Numbered from the stretch's first letter, positions 9,241 through 18,071 are shown. The stretch is DNA of 64,000 nucleotides from Lachnospiraceae bacterium (GCA_024696005.1 JAILHF010000051.1:124001-188000); one strand, 5' to 3'. Made by a program: numbers and translations. The notes: a model not told the origin generated them from the sequence alone.

Positions 9241-12108
9241 TTGATCTTTGAGAGTTTTTGGGAAAAAGTAAAGGATTTCCTGCAGAAGCGGTATCTGGTG
9301 CCGTATCTGATGCTGATCGTCATGTGCGCGGTCCTGATCACCAGTGTATTCCGCCTGCAGATCGTTCACGGCAAGGAATACGAGCAGAACTTCAAGCTGA
9401 CCAGCGAGAAGGACATCCGCATTCCCGGCTCCCGAGGGAACATCTATGACCGCAACGGCGAGCTGCTGGCCTATAACGAGCTTGCCTATTCGGTGACGAT
9501 CACCGATACGATCGAATCCGGAAGCGGCAAGAACGACGAGCTCAACCGCATCATCCTGCGCATGATACGCCTGATCGAAAAGAACGGGGATGAGGTGTTC
9601 AGCGATTTCGGCATTTACTTGGATGAAGGGAACAACTACTGCTTCTCCTATGAAGGAAGCCAGCATCTGCGTTTTTTGGCCGACATCTTCGGCCGCGGCC
9701 CGGTCGAAGACCTGCTTTATGCGGAAAAGACGGCCAATCCGGACGAGGTGATGGAATACCTTGCCGGTGACAAGAAGTTCGGGATCGGCAGCTATTCCAA
9801 GTCCGAGAAGAAGACCTCCTTCTTCCCGATGATGGGCTATACCAAAGAAGAGATCTTAAAGATCGCGATCGTACGTTACCAGCTGAGCCTCAATTCCTTC
9901 CAGAAGTATATCGCGACCACGGTCGCCACCGATGTGTCGGAGGAGACGGTCGCCTACATCATGGAGCACAGTGACGAGCTCCCGGGCGTGAGCATCGCCG
10001 AAGACACGGTGCGGCGTTACAATCATGCCATGTATTTTTCGCATATCATCGGCTATACCGGGCGCATTTCCCAGAGCGAGTATGAAACCTATTCGGCCGA
10101 GAGCGACAATTACGATACCACCGATTACGTCGGAAAGACCGGGATCGAATTTTCCATGGAGAAGGAATTGCAGGGAAAGAAGGGCAGCGAGACCATTTAC
10201 GTGGACAACATGGGCAAGATCCTGGAAAGCCGCAATGTCACGCTTCCCGTGGCCGGAAATGACGTATACCTGACCGTGGACTGTGACCTGCAGATGGCCT
10301 GCTATCACCTGCTGGAACAGAAGATCGCCGGCATCCTGGTGAATCACCTCGTGAATGCCAAGACGGCGGAATCGAAGGGGCGTGATATCAAGATCCCGGT
10401 CTATGATGTGTACAGCGCGATCTACGGAAACAGCGTTATCGATCTGGGGCATCTTTCCAAGTCTTACGCCGGAGAGACCGAGAAAAAGGTCTATGAGATC
10501 TTTTGCGCGAAGCAGGACGAGATCCTGAACCGGATCCGGGAAGAGATGATGAACACCGGAACGGCATACAACGCGCTTTCTTCCGAGTTGAAGGAATACG
10601 AGAGCTTTATCGTGAGTATGCTCTCTTCCTCGGATTACGGTGTGCTCAAGAGCAGCGAGATCGATACCACCGACGCGACCTATCTGGCCTGGCGTGTGGA
10701 GGAGACCATAAGCCTTAGGGATTACCTGCTCTACTGCATCTCGAAGCAGTGGATCGACATCAGCAAGCTGAAGCTGGATGCCCGCTATTCCGATTCGGAA
10801 GAGATCTTCACGGCCCTGACGGATTATGTCATCGAACACCTGAGATCGAACACGGAATTTACCAAGAAGCTGTATAAGTATCTGCTCCAGCAGGACCGCA
10901 TCACACCGCTGCAGACCTGCCTGCTTTTGTGGGAACAGGATGTGATCCAGGTGGATACCTCCAGGATCGAGGCTCTTCGTGCCGGACGCATTACGCCGTA
11001 TTCCTTTATCTACGGCCTGATCGAGAATCTGCTGCTTACCCCGTCCCAGCTGGGGCTGGAACCCTGCTCGGGTTCCGTGGTGATGACGGATCCGAACAGC
11101 GGGGAGGTGCTTGCGCTGGTTTCCTATCCGGGCTATGACACGAACCGCCTGGCGAACCGGGCCGATTCGGCCTATCTGGGAAAGCTCAATCAGGACCGCT
11201 CGAGGCCGCTGTGGAACAATGCCACGCAGCAGCGCACGGCTCCGGGTTCCTGCTTCAAGATGGTCAGCAGCGTGGCCGGTCTGCAGGAAGGCGTGATCGA
11301 CCTTTATTCGCAGATCGAGTGCACCGGCATCTTTACCAAGCTGAACGGCAGCCCGCATAAGTGCTGGATCGCGCAGCAGGGCGGCCGGCACGGCTTCCTG
11401 AATGTCACGGGTGCCATCCAGCATTCCTGCAACTGCTTCTTTTACGAGGTGGGTTACCGTCTGGCGAATGACGGTACCGGCTATAATGACCACGTGGGCA
11501 TGGAAAAGATCCAGAAATACGCGAATGAATTCGGCCTGGGAGACAAGACGGGAGTGGAGATCACCGAGACCCAGTCCCAGATCTCGGACCGCTATCCCGT
11601 TGCCAGCGCCATCGGCCAGGGTACCCATAACTATACCACGGTGTCCCTGGTTCGTTATATCTCGGCCATCGCAAACCGCGGCACGGTCTATGACCTGAGC
11701 CTGATCCACGAGATCCGAAACAGCGCCGGGGCGGCGGATTATTATTTCCACCCGGTGGTGCATAACGAGGTGATCCTGGACGGACGGGAGTGGGATGCGA
11801 TCCAGACGGGACTCAGGCGTGTGGTGGAAGGCAAGAGCTATTTCAATGTGGAAGGGCTTTACGCTGCCGGCAAGACCGGAACGGCCCAGGAGGCTACGAA
11901 CAAGCCCAACCATGCGCTGTTCATCGGCTACGCGCCCTACCAGGATCCGAAGATCAGCATCGCCGTGCGTATCGCTAACGGCTATGCTTCCGACTTTGCG
12001 GCCCAGGCGGCCAAAGACTGCCTGCAGTATTACTTCAGTCCCAGCGGAAGGGAAGACCTGATCACGGGTACCGCTTCCGATGCGACGGCCGTGTCCGGAG
12101 GAGACTGA
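9241..12108 (+). CDS. mrdA: Penicillin-binding protein 2 (class B, elongation) with large insertion
   Basis: This is the transpeptidase that works with RodA in lateral wall synthesis. It has a single N-terminal membrane helix (about residues 20-40) and the dimerisation domain starting RIPGSRGNIYDRNG. The catalytic motifs are S670-x-x-K (GSCFKM), S729-C-N and K878-T-G-T. At 955 residues it is about 300 longer than a standard PBP2. The extra length is mainly a block of about 240 residues between LTVDCDLQ (about 344) and GSVVMTDPNSGE (about 612). That block is charged, looks helical and has no motif I recognise. The start is TTG at 9241 with AAGGA upstream. Confidence 0.95.
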   Translation: MIFESFWEKVKDFLQKRYLVPYLMLIVMCAVLITSVFRLQIVHGKEYEQNFKLTSEKDIRIPGSRGNIYDRNGELLAYNELAYSVTITDTIESGSGKNDELNRIILRMIRLIEKNGDEVFSDFGIYLDEGNNYCFSYEGSQHLRFLADIFGRGPVEDLLYAEKTANPDEVMEYLAGDKKFGIGSYSKSEKKTSFFPMMGYTKEEILKIAIVRYQLSLNSFQKYIATTVATDVSEETVAYIMEHSDELPGVSIAEDTVRRYNHAMYFSHIIGYTGRISQSEYETYSAESDNYDTTDYVGKTGIEFSMEKELQGKKGSETIYVDNMGKILESRNVTLPVAGNDVYLTVDCDLQMACYHLLEQKIAGILVNHLVNAKTAESKGRDIKIPVYDVYSAIYGNSVIDLGHLSKSYAGETEKKVYEIFCAKQDEILNRIREEMMNTGTAYNALSSELKEYESFIVSMLSSSDYGVLKSSEIDTTDATYLAWRVEETISLRDYLLYCISKQWIDISKLKLDARYSDSEEIFTALTDYVIEHLRSNTEFTKKLYKYLLQQDRITPLQTCLLLWEQDVIQVDTSRIEALRAGRITPYSFIYGLIENLLLTPSQLGLEPCSGSVVMTDPNSGEVLALVSYPGYDTNRLANRADSAYLGKLNQDRSRPLWNNATQQRTAPGSCFKMVSSVAGLQEGVIDLYSQIECTGIFTKLNGSPHKCWIAQQGGRHGFLNVTGAIQHSCNCFFYEVGYRLANDGTGYNDHVGMEKIQKYANEFGLGDKTGVEITETQSQISDRYPVASAIGQGTHNYTTVSLVRYISAIANRGTVYDLSLIHEIRNSAGAADYYFHPVVHNEVILDGREWDAIQTGLRRVVEGKSYFNVEGLYAAGKTGTAQEATNKPNHALFIGYAPYQDPKISIAVRIANGYASDFAAQAAKDCLQYYFSPSGREDLITGTASDATAVSGGD

Positions 12109-12110
12109 TC

Positions 12111-13277
12111 ATGAAGCAGAAATTAAGGGCAAAGGATTTTGATGTCAAACTGGTGGTGCTGCTCCTGGCGATCTCGGTGATCGGGGTTTTTGCGATCGGC
12201 AGTGCCAAGGAATCCCTGCAGCTCAGACAGGTGATGGGCCTGATCCTGGGCATCTTCGTGATGCTTCTGATCGCGTTCATGGATTACGGCATCATCCTGA
12301 AATTTTACTGGCCGATCTACCTGGGCAACATAGGTCTTCTGGTGCTGGTCCAGCTTTTCGGAAAAAGCTCGCATAATGCGCAGCGCTGGATCGAGCTTGC
12401 CGGGATCCGTTTCCAGCCTTCCGAGAGCGCAAAAATCCTGTTGATACTTTTTTTGGCGCAGTTTATAATGAAACACAGGGAAAAACTGAATACCCTGCCC
12501 ATTTTGAGCCTTATCATGCTGCTGTTTGCGCCGGTCTTCATCCTGATCTACAAACAGCCGGATCTGTCCACCAGCATCATGATCGTGGTGATCTTCTGCA
12601 TGGTCCTGTATGTCGGAGGGCTGAGTCACAAGCTGATCCTTGCTGCTCTGGGAATCCTGATCCCCGCGGCCGTTGTGGCGATGTTTCTGATCCTGCAGCC
12701 CGATCAGGACATCGTGGAGGATTACCAGCAGGAGCGTATCCTGGCCTGGCTGGAGCCCGAAAAATACGCGCTGACCACGGCTTACCAGCAGCAGAATTCG
12801 ATCACGGCCATCGGCTCGGGCCAGTTGTGGGGGAAGGGGCTGAATAATAACGAGGTCGGTTCGGTCAAGAACGGGAATTACATCTCGGAGCCGCAGACCG
12901 ACTTTATCTTCGCAATCATCGGAGAGGAGATGGGCTTTGTCGGTACGACGGTCGTCATCGTCCTGCTCACGCTTATCAGTGCCGAATGTTTTGCCGTCGG
13001 CCGGAAAGCGAGGGACCTGGCCGGAAGGATCATCGCCTTCGGCATGGGGAGCCTGGTGTGCGCGCAGAGTTTCATCCACATCGGGGTGAACATGGGGCTT
13101 CTGCCCAATACCGGACTGCCGCTTCCGTTTGTGAGCTACGGTCTGACCAGTCTGGTGAGTCTGTACGCCGGCATGGGTTTTGTTTTGAGTGTGGGGCTGC
13201 GCAGGCCGCAGCCGAGACCTTCCGGAACGGTCTCCTTTACGGAGCTGCTCCAGGAAGAGATGAATGTTGACATGTAG
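12111..13277 (+). CDS. rodA: SEDS-family peptidoglycan polymerase RodA
   Basis: RodA is the glycosyltransferase that polymerises lipid II during elongation, partnered with the PBP2 encoded two bases upstream. The 388-residue protein has about ten membrane helices. The region AIGSGQLWGKGLNNN ... EPQTDFIFAIIGEEMGF is the conserved extracellular SEDS loop. NTGLPLPFVSYG near the C-terminus is the family signature. It could be called FtsW by domain alone, but the mreBCD-PBP2 neighbourhood argues for RodA. Confidence 0.95.
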   Translation: MKQKLRAKDFDVKLVVLLLAISVIGVFAIGSAKESLQLRQVMGLILGIFVMLLIAFMDYGIILKFYWPIYLGNIGLLVLVQLFGKSSHNAQRWIELAGIRFQPSESAKILLILFLAQFIMKHREKLNTLPILSLIMLLFAPVFILIYKQPDLSTSIMIVVIFCMVLYVGGLSHKLILAALGILIPAAVVAMFLILQPDQDIVEDYQQERILAWLEPEKYALTTAYQQQNSITAIGSGQLWGKGLNNNEVGSVKNGNYISEPQTDFIFAIIGEEMGFVGTTVVIVLLTLISAECFAVGRKARDLAGRIIAFGMGSLVCAQSFIHIGVNMGLLPNTGLPLPFVSYGLTSLVSLYAGMGFVLSVGLRRPQPRPSGTVSFTELLQEEMNVDM

Positions 13278-13298
13278 GAGCCTCAGGGAGGAAATGAG

Positions 13299-13694
13299 AT
13301 GAAGATCGCACTGATCGCGCATGACGCAAAAAAGAAGCTGATGCAGAATTTCTGCATCGCATACAGAGGCATTCTGAGCAAGCACGATGTCTACGCTACC
13401 GGCACGACCGGTCGTCTCATCGAAGAGGTGACCAACCTGACGGTCCATAAATTCCTTGCAGGCAATCTGGGAGGAGAGCAGCAGATCGGGATCCAGATCG
13501 AACACAACCAGATCGACATGGTGATCTTTCTTCGCGATCCCCTGAATCCGATGACGCACGAGGTGGACACGAATCACCTGCTGCGTCTCTGCGACATCCA
13601 CAACATTCCGCTGGCGACCAATCTGGCCAGCGCCGAGCTTCTGATCAAATCCCTGGACCGCGGAGAGCTTGAGTGGCGTGAGATCTACAAATAA
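13299..13694 (+). CDS. mgsA: Methylglyoxal synthase with Asp-to-Glu change at the catalytic base
   Basis: MgsA converts dihydroxyacetone phosphate to methylglyoxal plus phosphate. The 131-residue protein matches the family throughout (IALIAHDAKK, TGTTGRL, RDPLNPMTHEVD, NIPLATN) and has a strong ribosome site (GGGAGG). The family sequence GGDQQ, whose Asp is the established catalytic base in E. coli (Asp71), reads GGEQQ here, while the His and second Asp in THEVD are kept. This could lower activity, or glutamate may serve in this clade. mgsA after rodA is a known arrangement in Clostridia. Confidence 0.93.
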   Translation: MKIALIAHDAKKKLMQNFCIAYRGILSKHDVYATGTTGRLIEEVTNLTVHKFLAGNLGGEQQIGIQIEHNQIDMVIFLRDPLNPMTHEVDTNHLLRLCDIHNIPLATNLASAELLIKSLDRGELEWREIYK

Positions 13695-14661
13695 ACTTCG
13701 CAACAGATGCATGGCCCTTCTTCTGGCTGCGGGTCTTATGGCCGGCTGCGCGCAGGAGGCGCCTGCCCTTCCCTACGGAACGATGGACGAGAACGAGGAT
13801 TTTTCCATGGGGAACGGGATCGAGCAGACCAGACTTGCCCTGTTTGCGGAGGAGCTCTGTGCGGCAGCGCAGGACATGACCGAGCGCAGCTCGATCGATC
13901 CGGGAACGCTCAAGGCGGCCTGTGTTTATGATGAGGGGAGTGCCGAAGCGCTCTACAGCTATCATGCCGAGGAACAGCTGAGCCCGGCCTCGCTCACCAA
14001 GATCATGACGGCGCTTCTGGTGCTGGAAAACTGCGAGAATCTGGACGAGAGCGTGACGATCGGAAATGTGAACATCACCGAGAACGGCGCGCAGCTCTTT
14101 CCGTTTCACGAGGGGGACCGCATCAGCTTAAAAGACCTGCTCTATGTGACGCTGGTCTCTTCCGCAAACGATGCTGCCCTGGCACTGGCACAGTACATGG
14201 CGGGCACGGAGGCGGATTTTGCGGAGATGATGAACGAACGTGCGCTGCAGCTGGGTGCCACGCACACGCATTTCGTGAATTCCCACGGACTCAGCGATGA
14301 CGAGCATTATACCTGCGCGCACGATATGTACCTGATCTTCCGGGAGGCGCTCAAGCATCCGGAATTCCTGCAGATCATTGAAACCGACAGCTATACCTTT
14401 ACCTACAGCTCGGCTGACGGCACATTGATCACGGACGAGATCCATACCACCAACCAGTATCTGCGCGGCATTTCGCCCTCGCCGGCGTCGGTGCACATCC
14501 TCGGCGGAAAGACCGGGAGCACCTCCGCAGCGGGGAAATGCATCATCCTTTACGCGCAGACTCCGGAGGGCGGAGACTACATTCTCGTCGTCATGGGAGC
14601 GGCGGATACAGACGCTCTTTACCGCACCGCAAACCGCCTTTGCGACGATTGCATCCGATAA
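13678..14661 (+). CDS. D-alanyl-D-alanine carboxypeptidase, lipoprotein form
   Basis: A low-molecular-weight PBP (DacF/DacA type) that trims the terminal D-Ala of peptidoglycan stem peptides. The active-site motifs are S-L-T-K (SPASLTKIM), S-A-N (SSANDAAL) and K-T-G (GGKTGST). The N-terminus is basic then hydrophobic and ends in LMAGC, a lipobox-like site, so the enzyme is probably lipid-anchored. The start is uncertain: GTG at 13678 fits a signal peptide best, TTG at 13669 is possible, and both overlap the end of mgsA. GGAGAG at 13662 could serve either. It closes the cell-wall cluster. Confidence 0.88.
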   Translation: MRSTNKLRNRCMALLLAAGLMAGCAQEAPALPYGTMDENEDFSMGNGIEQTRLALFAEELCAAAQDMTERSSIDPGTLKAACVYDEGSAEALYSYHAEEQLSPASLTKIMTALLVLENCENLDESVTIGNVNITENGAQLFPFHEGDRISLKDLLYVTLVSSANDAALALAQYMAGTEADFAEMMNERALQLGATHTHFVNSHGLSDDEHYTCAHDMYLIFREALKHPEFLQIIETDSYTFTYSSADGTLITDEIHTTNQYLRGISPSPASVHILGGKTGSTSAAGKCIILYAQTPEGGDYILVVMGAADTDALYRTANRLCDDCIR

Positions 14662-14669
14662 AAAATGGC

Positions 14670-14698
14670 TTGTATATTCCGAGCCTTTGCGGTATAAT
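14670..14698 (+). promoter_or_regulatory. Promoter for the gene at 14737
   Basis: TTGTAT (14670-14675), a 17-base spacer and TATAAT (14693-14698), located directly after the carboxypeptidase stop codon. It would start the transcript covering the P-loop, HlyD-like and yggS genes. Confidence 0.65.
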
Positions 14699-14736
14699 TT
14701 TACTATCAAAATCTTCAGAAACTGGAGGGCAGGCCA

Positions 14737-15156
14737 ATGATACAATTGATCGTCGGAAACGAAGGAAAAGGCAAGACCAAGGAAATGCTGGACAAAGTCA
14801 ACGAAGAGATCAAAGCCGCCAGCGGCAACATCGTCTATCTGGACAAGAACGCAAAACACATGTATGAATTGAATAACAAGATCCGTCTGGTTGATGTTTC
14901 CGAATTTAATTTCGCATCATCCGATGAGTTCTATGGCTTTATCTGCGGGATCATGTCACAGGATCATGATCTGGAGCAGCTTTATTTCGACAATTTCAAA
15001 CGTTTGGCATGCATCGACAACTCCCAGCTGGAGGATGTGCTCGGCAAGTTCAAGAAGCTGAGCGAGGAGAAGGGGGTTAATTTCTGCATCAGCATTGCTG
15101 CCTGCAAGGATGACATTCCTTCGGCTTATCACGAGGACATCATCGTTTCTCTGTAA
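14737..15156 (+). CDS. Small P-loop protein of unknown function
   Basis: The 139-residue product begins MIQLIVGNEGKGKTKEML, a Walker A loop (GNEGKGKT) right at the N-terminus. It also has LEQLYFDNF, which could supply a Walker B-like acidic residue. Similar proteins in Clostridia are sometimes labelled 'twitching motility protein PilT', but only the P-loop supports that; there is no secretion-ATPase core. It has a good ribosome site (CTGGAGG) and sits four bases upstream of the HlyD-like gene. I assign nucleotide binding only. Confidence 0.8.
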   Translation: MIQLIVGNEGKGKTKEMLDKVNEEIKAASGNIVYLDKNAKHMYELNNKIRLVDVSEFNFASSDEFYGFICGIMSQDHDLEQLYFDNFKRLACIDNSQLEDVLGKFKKLSEEKGVNFCISIAACKDDIPSAYHEDIIVSL

Positions 15157-15159
15157 AAA

Positions 15160-16551
15160 ATGAGCAGGAAATCGCAAAAAAACACGTTAGGTGCGAGAGG
15201 AATATGGGGCGGAATTTACTTCGGGGTTCTGCTCCTTTTCATTTGCTATGTCGCGATCCTGGGGCTGCAGCTCCTGGGGCGTCATAACGTGCCCTCTTAC
15301 CAGGTGCGAAGCGGCGCTCTAGCGCAGCACAACACCTATACCGGCGTGGTGATGCGTGACGAAAAGGTCATAACCGGCCAGGATAACGGCTATGTCGTGT
15401 ATTTTGCCCGCGAAGGCGAGCATCTGGGCAGCGGGGACCTGGTCTATGCCATTGATGAGGCCGGGACCCTCAACGACATCGAAAACAACCCCGCAAACGA
15501 AAGCGCCCTGACGGATCAGGATCTGCGGGATCTTCGTTCCGAGATCATCGATTTCGCGGCAGGCTTTCGGGCCGAGAATTATCATACAACCTATGATTTT
15601 CTTTACAACATGGACGGCAGCCTCCTTCATCTGGCGAACAGCAGCATGATGCAGACGCTGGCGGAGCGGGAGGGCACCCTCTCGGGCGAGTTGGTGAAGC
15701 TTTCCCGCGTGAGCACGCCCGGCTATGTCATCTACCATACGGACGGGCTGGAGAGCCTGTCCGAAAACGGACTGCGCCCGGAGATCTTTGATGAGGAAGG
15801 ATACGAGCGCAAGATCCTCTCAAATCACGCGCTGGTGGGCGCCGGTGATCCGGTCTACAAGCTGCTGACCAGCGAGAACTGGCAGTTGGCGTTCCCGGTC
15901 GATCCGACAAGGGCCGGAGAGCTTCTGGCAGAAGGCTATGTGCGCGTGCGTTTTCTGAAGAACCGGCAGGAGCTTTGGGGAGAGGTGAGCCTGGTCCCCT
16001 ATGACAGCGAGATCACCTATTGCGTACTTTCGTTCAACAGCTCCGTGATCAATTTCTGTACCGACCGCTTTCTCGAGATCGAGCTGGCCGCGAGCAACCA
16101 GACCGGGCTCAAGATCCCGGTTTCCGCGATCGTTCACAAGGAATTCTTCCTGGTGCCGATCGAATACGCCCTCGGAACGCCCAGCGACCAGCAGTGTTCC
16201 TTCCTGCGAAAGACCTTCCTGGAGGACGGCAGCGCTTCCTCGGAAGAGGTGAGCATCGAGATCTATTCCGCCGACGAAGAGTATTACTATGTGGATGACA
16301 CGCAACTAAAGATCGGCGATTACCTGATCAAAACGGACGATCAGGCGGAATATCCCGTCGGGCGCAAAGGCGAGCTGACGGGTGTGTACAACATCAACAA
16401 AGGCTATGCGGATTTCAGGCAGATCAGCATCCTTTACCAGAACGAAGAATATGCCATCGTCAAATCCAACACGGCTTACGGTCTGAGCGAATACGATTAC
16501 ATCGCGCTGGATGCCTCGAGCCTTACGGATGACAGCTTTATCTTTGAATAG
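15160..16551 (+). CDS. HlyD-like membrane-anchored protein
   Basis: The 463-residue product has a basic N-terminus, one membrane helix at about residues 13-35 and a long extracytoplasmic part. The start of that part (GALAQHNTYTGVVMRDEKVI) resembles the barrel-sandwich hybrid of HlyD-type adaptor proteins, and KIPVSAIVHKEFFLVP resembles their beta-barrel segment. There is no partner ABC transporter nearby. In related Firmicutes such a gene accompanies yggS and sepF, which suggests a role tied to division or the envelope. The start lacks a clear ribosome site and lies three bases after the previous stop, so coupling is likely. Confidence 0.75.
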   Translation: MSRKSQKNTLGARGIWGGIYFGVLLLFICYVAILGLQLLGRHNVPSYQVRSGALAQHNTYTGVVMRDEKVITGQDNGYVVYFAREGEHLGSGDLVYAIDEAGTLNDIENNPANESALTDQDLRDLRSEIIDFAAGFRAENYHTTYDFLYNMDGSLLHLANSSMMQTLAEREGTLSGELVKLSRVSTPGYVIYHTDGLESLSENGLRPEIFDEEGYERKILSNHALVGAGDPVYKLLTSENWQLAFPVDPTRAGELLAEGYVRVRFLKNRQELWGEVSLVPYDSEITYCVLSFNSSVINFCTDRFLEIELAASNQTGLKIPVSAIVHKEFFLVPIEYALGTPSDQQCSFLRKTFLEDGSASSEEVSIEIYSADEEYYYVDDTQLKIGDYLIKTDDQAEYPVGRKGELTGVYNINKGYADFRQISILYQNEEYAIVKSNTAYGLSEYDYIALDASSLTDDSFIFE

Positions 16552-16564
16552 GGAGGAAAAGCCC

Positions 16565-17260
16565 ATGGGCCGTATCCGGGAAAACCTTGACCAGATCCAG
16601 AACAACATCAATTCCGCCTGCATCAGGGCGGGGCGGGACCCTTCGGAGGTCACGCTGATCAACGTGAGCAAAACGAAGCCCGTTGAGATGCTTCAGGAGG
16701 CCTATGAGGCCGGCAGCCGCCATTTCGGTGAGAACAGGGTGCAGGAGCTTACGGCCAAGATGCCCGTGCTCCCCGAAGACATCATCTGGCACATGATCGG
16801 ACATCTGCAGACGAACAAGATCCGCTACATCGTGGGAAAGGTGAAGCTGATCCACAGCGTGGACAGCCTTCATCTGGCACAGGCGATCGATAAGGAAGCG
16901 GAGAAGGCCGGCTGCGTTCAGGACATCCTTCTGGAGATGAACCTGGCCGAAGAGGCGAGCAAATTCGGAAGCGGCGACCCGGCGAAAAACGCGGAACTGA
17001 TACGGGAGATCTCCGGGCTTTCGCATATCCGGCTCTGCGGACTGATGACGGTCGCGCCCTATGTCACGGATCCGGAAGAGAACCGCGTCTATTTCCGGCA
17101 GCTTCATGATTTCGCTTACGGCGAGCTGCGTTCCTTTTTCCCGGAGAAGGTGATCCTTTCGATGGGAATGAGCGGCGATTATGCGGTGGCAGTGGAAGAG
17201 GGGGCGACCCATGTAAGGGTCGGGACCGGGATCTTCGGCGAACGGGACTACACGATCTGA
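16565..17260 (+). CDS. PLP homeostasis protein YggS/YlmE
   Basis: YggS-family proteins bind pyridoxal phosphate without known catalysis and keep PLP and amino-acid pools balanced. The PLP lysine is in INVSKTKPVEML, followed by FGENRVQEL, WHMIGHLQTNK, the mid-barrel LEMNLAEEASKFG and SMGMSGDYAVAVEEG. The ATG at 16565 follows GGGAGG at 16551 and gives 231 residues, the usual family length; an earlier in-frame ATG at 16511 lies within the upstream gene. Its position just before sepF matches the ylmE-sepF order of other Firmicutes. Confidence 0.95.
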   Translation: MGRIRENLDQIQNNINSACIRAGRDPSEVTLINVSKTKPVEMLQEAYEAGSRHFGENRVQELTAKMPVLPEDIIWHMIGHLQTNKIRYIVGKVKLIHSVDSLHLAQAIDKEAEKAGCVQDILLEMNLAEEASKFGSGDPAKNAELIREISGLSHIRLCGLMTVAPYVTDPEENRVYFRQLHDFAYGELRSFFPEKVILSMGMSGDYAVAVEEGATHVRVGTGIFGERDYTI

Positions 17261-17264
17261 ACTT

Positions 17265-17295
17265 AAAAAGAGGAGCTTTTCGGCTCCTCTTTTTT
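17265..17295 (+). terminator. Rho-independent terminator after yggS
   Basis: GAGGAGC (17270-17276) pairs with GCTCCTC (17283-17289) around a six-base loop and is followed by a T run. It separates yggS from sepF, which has its own promoter. Confidence 0.9.
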
Positions 17296-17307
17296 CGGGC
17301 TAAAGTG

Positions 17308-17431
17308 GTTTACATAACGCGTTAACATAAGATCTTTACATAACATTTTGTGGATATTTTATGTTAACTTTGGCAAAATCCAGTATATTCGGGCTTTTTG
17401 GGCGATTTTTTCAAAAAAAGTGTTGACATAA
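17308..17431. promoter_or_regulatory. Cluster of five TTnACATAA motifs upstream of sepF
   Basis: Copies are seen at 17309-17317 (TTTACATAA), 17322-17330 (TTAACATAA), 17335-17343 (TTTACATAA), inverted at 17359-17367 (TTATGTTAA) and at 17423-17431 (TTGACATAA). The last overlaps the sepF -35 hexamer. The same motif occurs as inverted pairs upstream of yqeK and of the recombinase gene. A transcription factor binding array is the simplest reading; the factor is unknown. Confidence 0.5.
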
Positions 17432-17452
17432 ATATTTTTTTCGGTTTATAAT
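17423..17452 (+). promoter_or_regulatory. Promoter of sepF
   Basis: Consensus TTGACA (17423-17428), 18-base spacer and consensus TATAAT (17447-17452). It lies in a very AT-rich stretch 60 bases before the sepF start. Confidence 0.8.
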
Positions 17453-17511
17453 AACAAAAAATGTTGAGCCGGGGGAGGCTCGTAAAATCCACCCAGGGGA
17501 GGTAAGATCAA

Positions 17512-17979
17512 ATGGCATGGAATATCGCAGAAGCACTGAAGCTTAGATTCGGAGGCGGATCGGAGTACGAGGACGAGGACGAGTACCTCGACGAGGAAGA
17601 GTACGAAGAGGAGAAGCCTGCCAAAAAGAAAGGTGCGAAGGGTTTCGGCATCATTTCGCCTTTCAGCGGAAAACAGAGAGCGGTTGAAGAGAATGTTCCC
17701 GATCACGAGGTTTATGCGATCCAGCCGCAGAGTTATGATGATGTCAATCAGATCACGGATCGTCTGCTTGCGGGATGGACGGTCGTATTGAATACGGAGC
17801 GCTGCGACGAAGCGCTTGCAATGCGCATTTTTGATTTTACCTGCGGAACGTCTTATGCGTTGAACTGCACCTTCGGCCGCGTATCCTATTCGGCGACCAA
17901 GTCCTATGCGGGGATCTTTATCATCACCCCGGATAACACGAACATGTCCGGAGCTTTTCAGGAGACTCTTCTGAGTTGA
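17512..17979 (+). CDS. sepF: Cell division protein SepF
   Basis: SepF bundles FtsZ filaments and helps tether the Z-ring to the membrane. The 155-residue protein has the short N-terminal helix (MAWNIAEALKLRF) that could act as membrane anchor, an acidic Glu/Asp/Tyr-rich linker at about residues 20-45, and the C-terminal SepF domain (VLNTERCDEALAMRIFDFTCGT ... GIFIITP). It is preceded by GGGGAGGTAAGATCAA and a strong promoter, and followed by a terminator, so it is probably monocistronic and under separate control. Confidence 0.95.
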   Translation: MAWNIAEALKLRFGGGSEYEDEDEYLDEEEYEEEKPAKKKGAKGFGIISPFSGKQRAVEENVPDHEVYAIQPQSYDDVNQITDRLLAGWTVVLNTERCDEALAMRIFDFTCGTSYALNCTFGRVSYSATKSYAGIFIITPDNTNMSGAFQETLLS

Positions 17980-18007
17980 TCTAATTCCTGGCTTCGTTTG
18001 TTATGGG

Positions 18008-18040
18008 GAGAAAGCCGGCCTTTCATGGGGCCGGTTTTCT
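18008..18040 (+). terminator. Terminator after sepF
   Basis: AAAGCCGGCC (18011-18020) pairs with GGCCGGTTTT around a short loop and ends in a T-rich stretch. Confidence 0.8.
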
Positions 18041-18042
18041 GT

Positions 18043-18071
18043 TTGCCAGCGGGAAAGCTTTGTGGTAAAAT
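18043..18071 (+). promoter_or_regulatory. Promoter of aroB
   Basis: TTGCCA (18043-18048), 17-base spacer, TAAAAT (18066-18071), immediately downstream of the sepF terminator. Confidence 0.6.

Noticed and set aside
9856-11913. A 685-codon minus-strand frame opposite the PBP2 gene
   Set aside because: It is fully antisense to a protein with all PBP motifs, and its translation looks like antisense composition (rich in His, Arg, Asp, Ile) with no domain.
14737-15156. PilT-type twitching motility ATPase
   Set aside because: Only the P-loop is shared; the protein is far too short for a secretion ATPase and has no Asp/His boxes.
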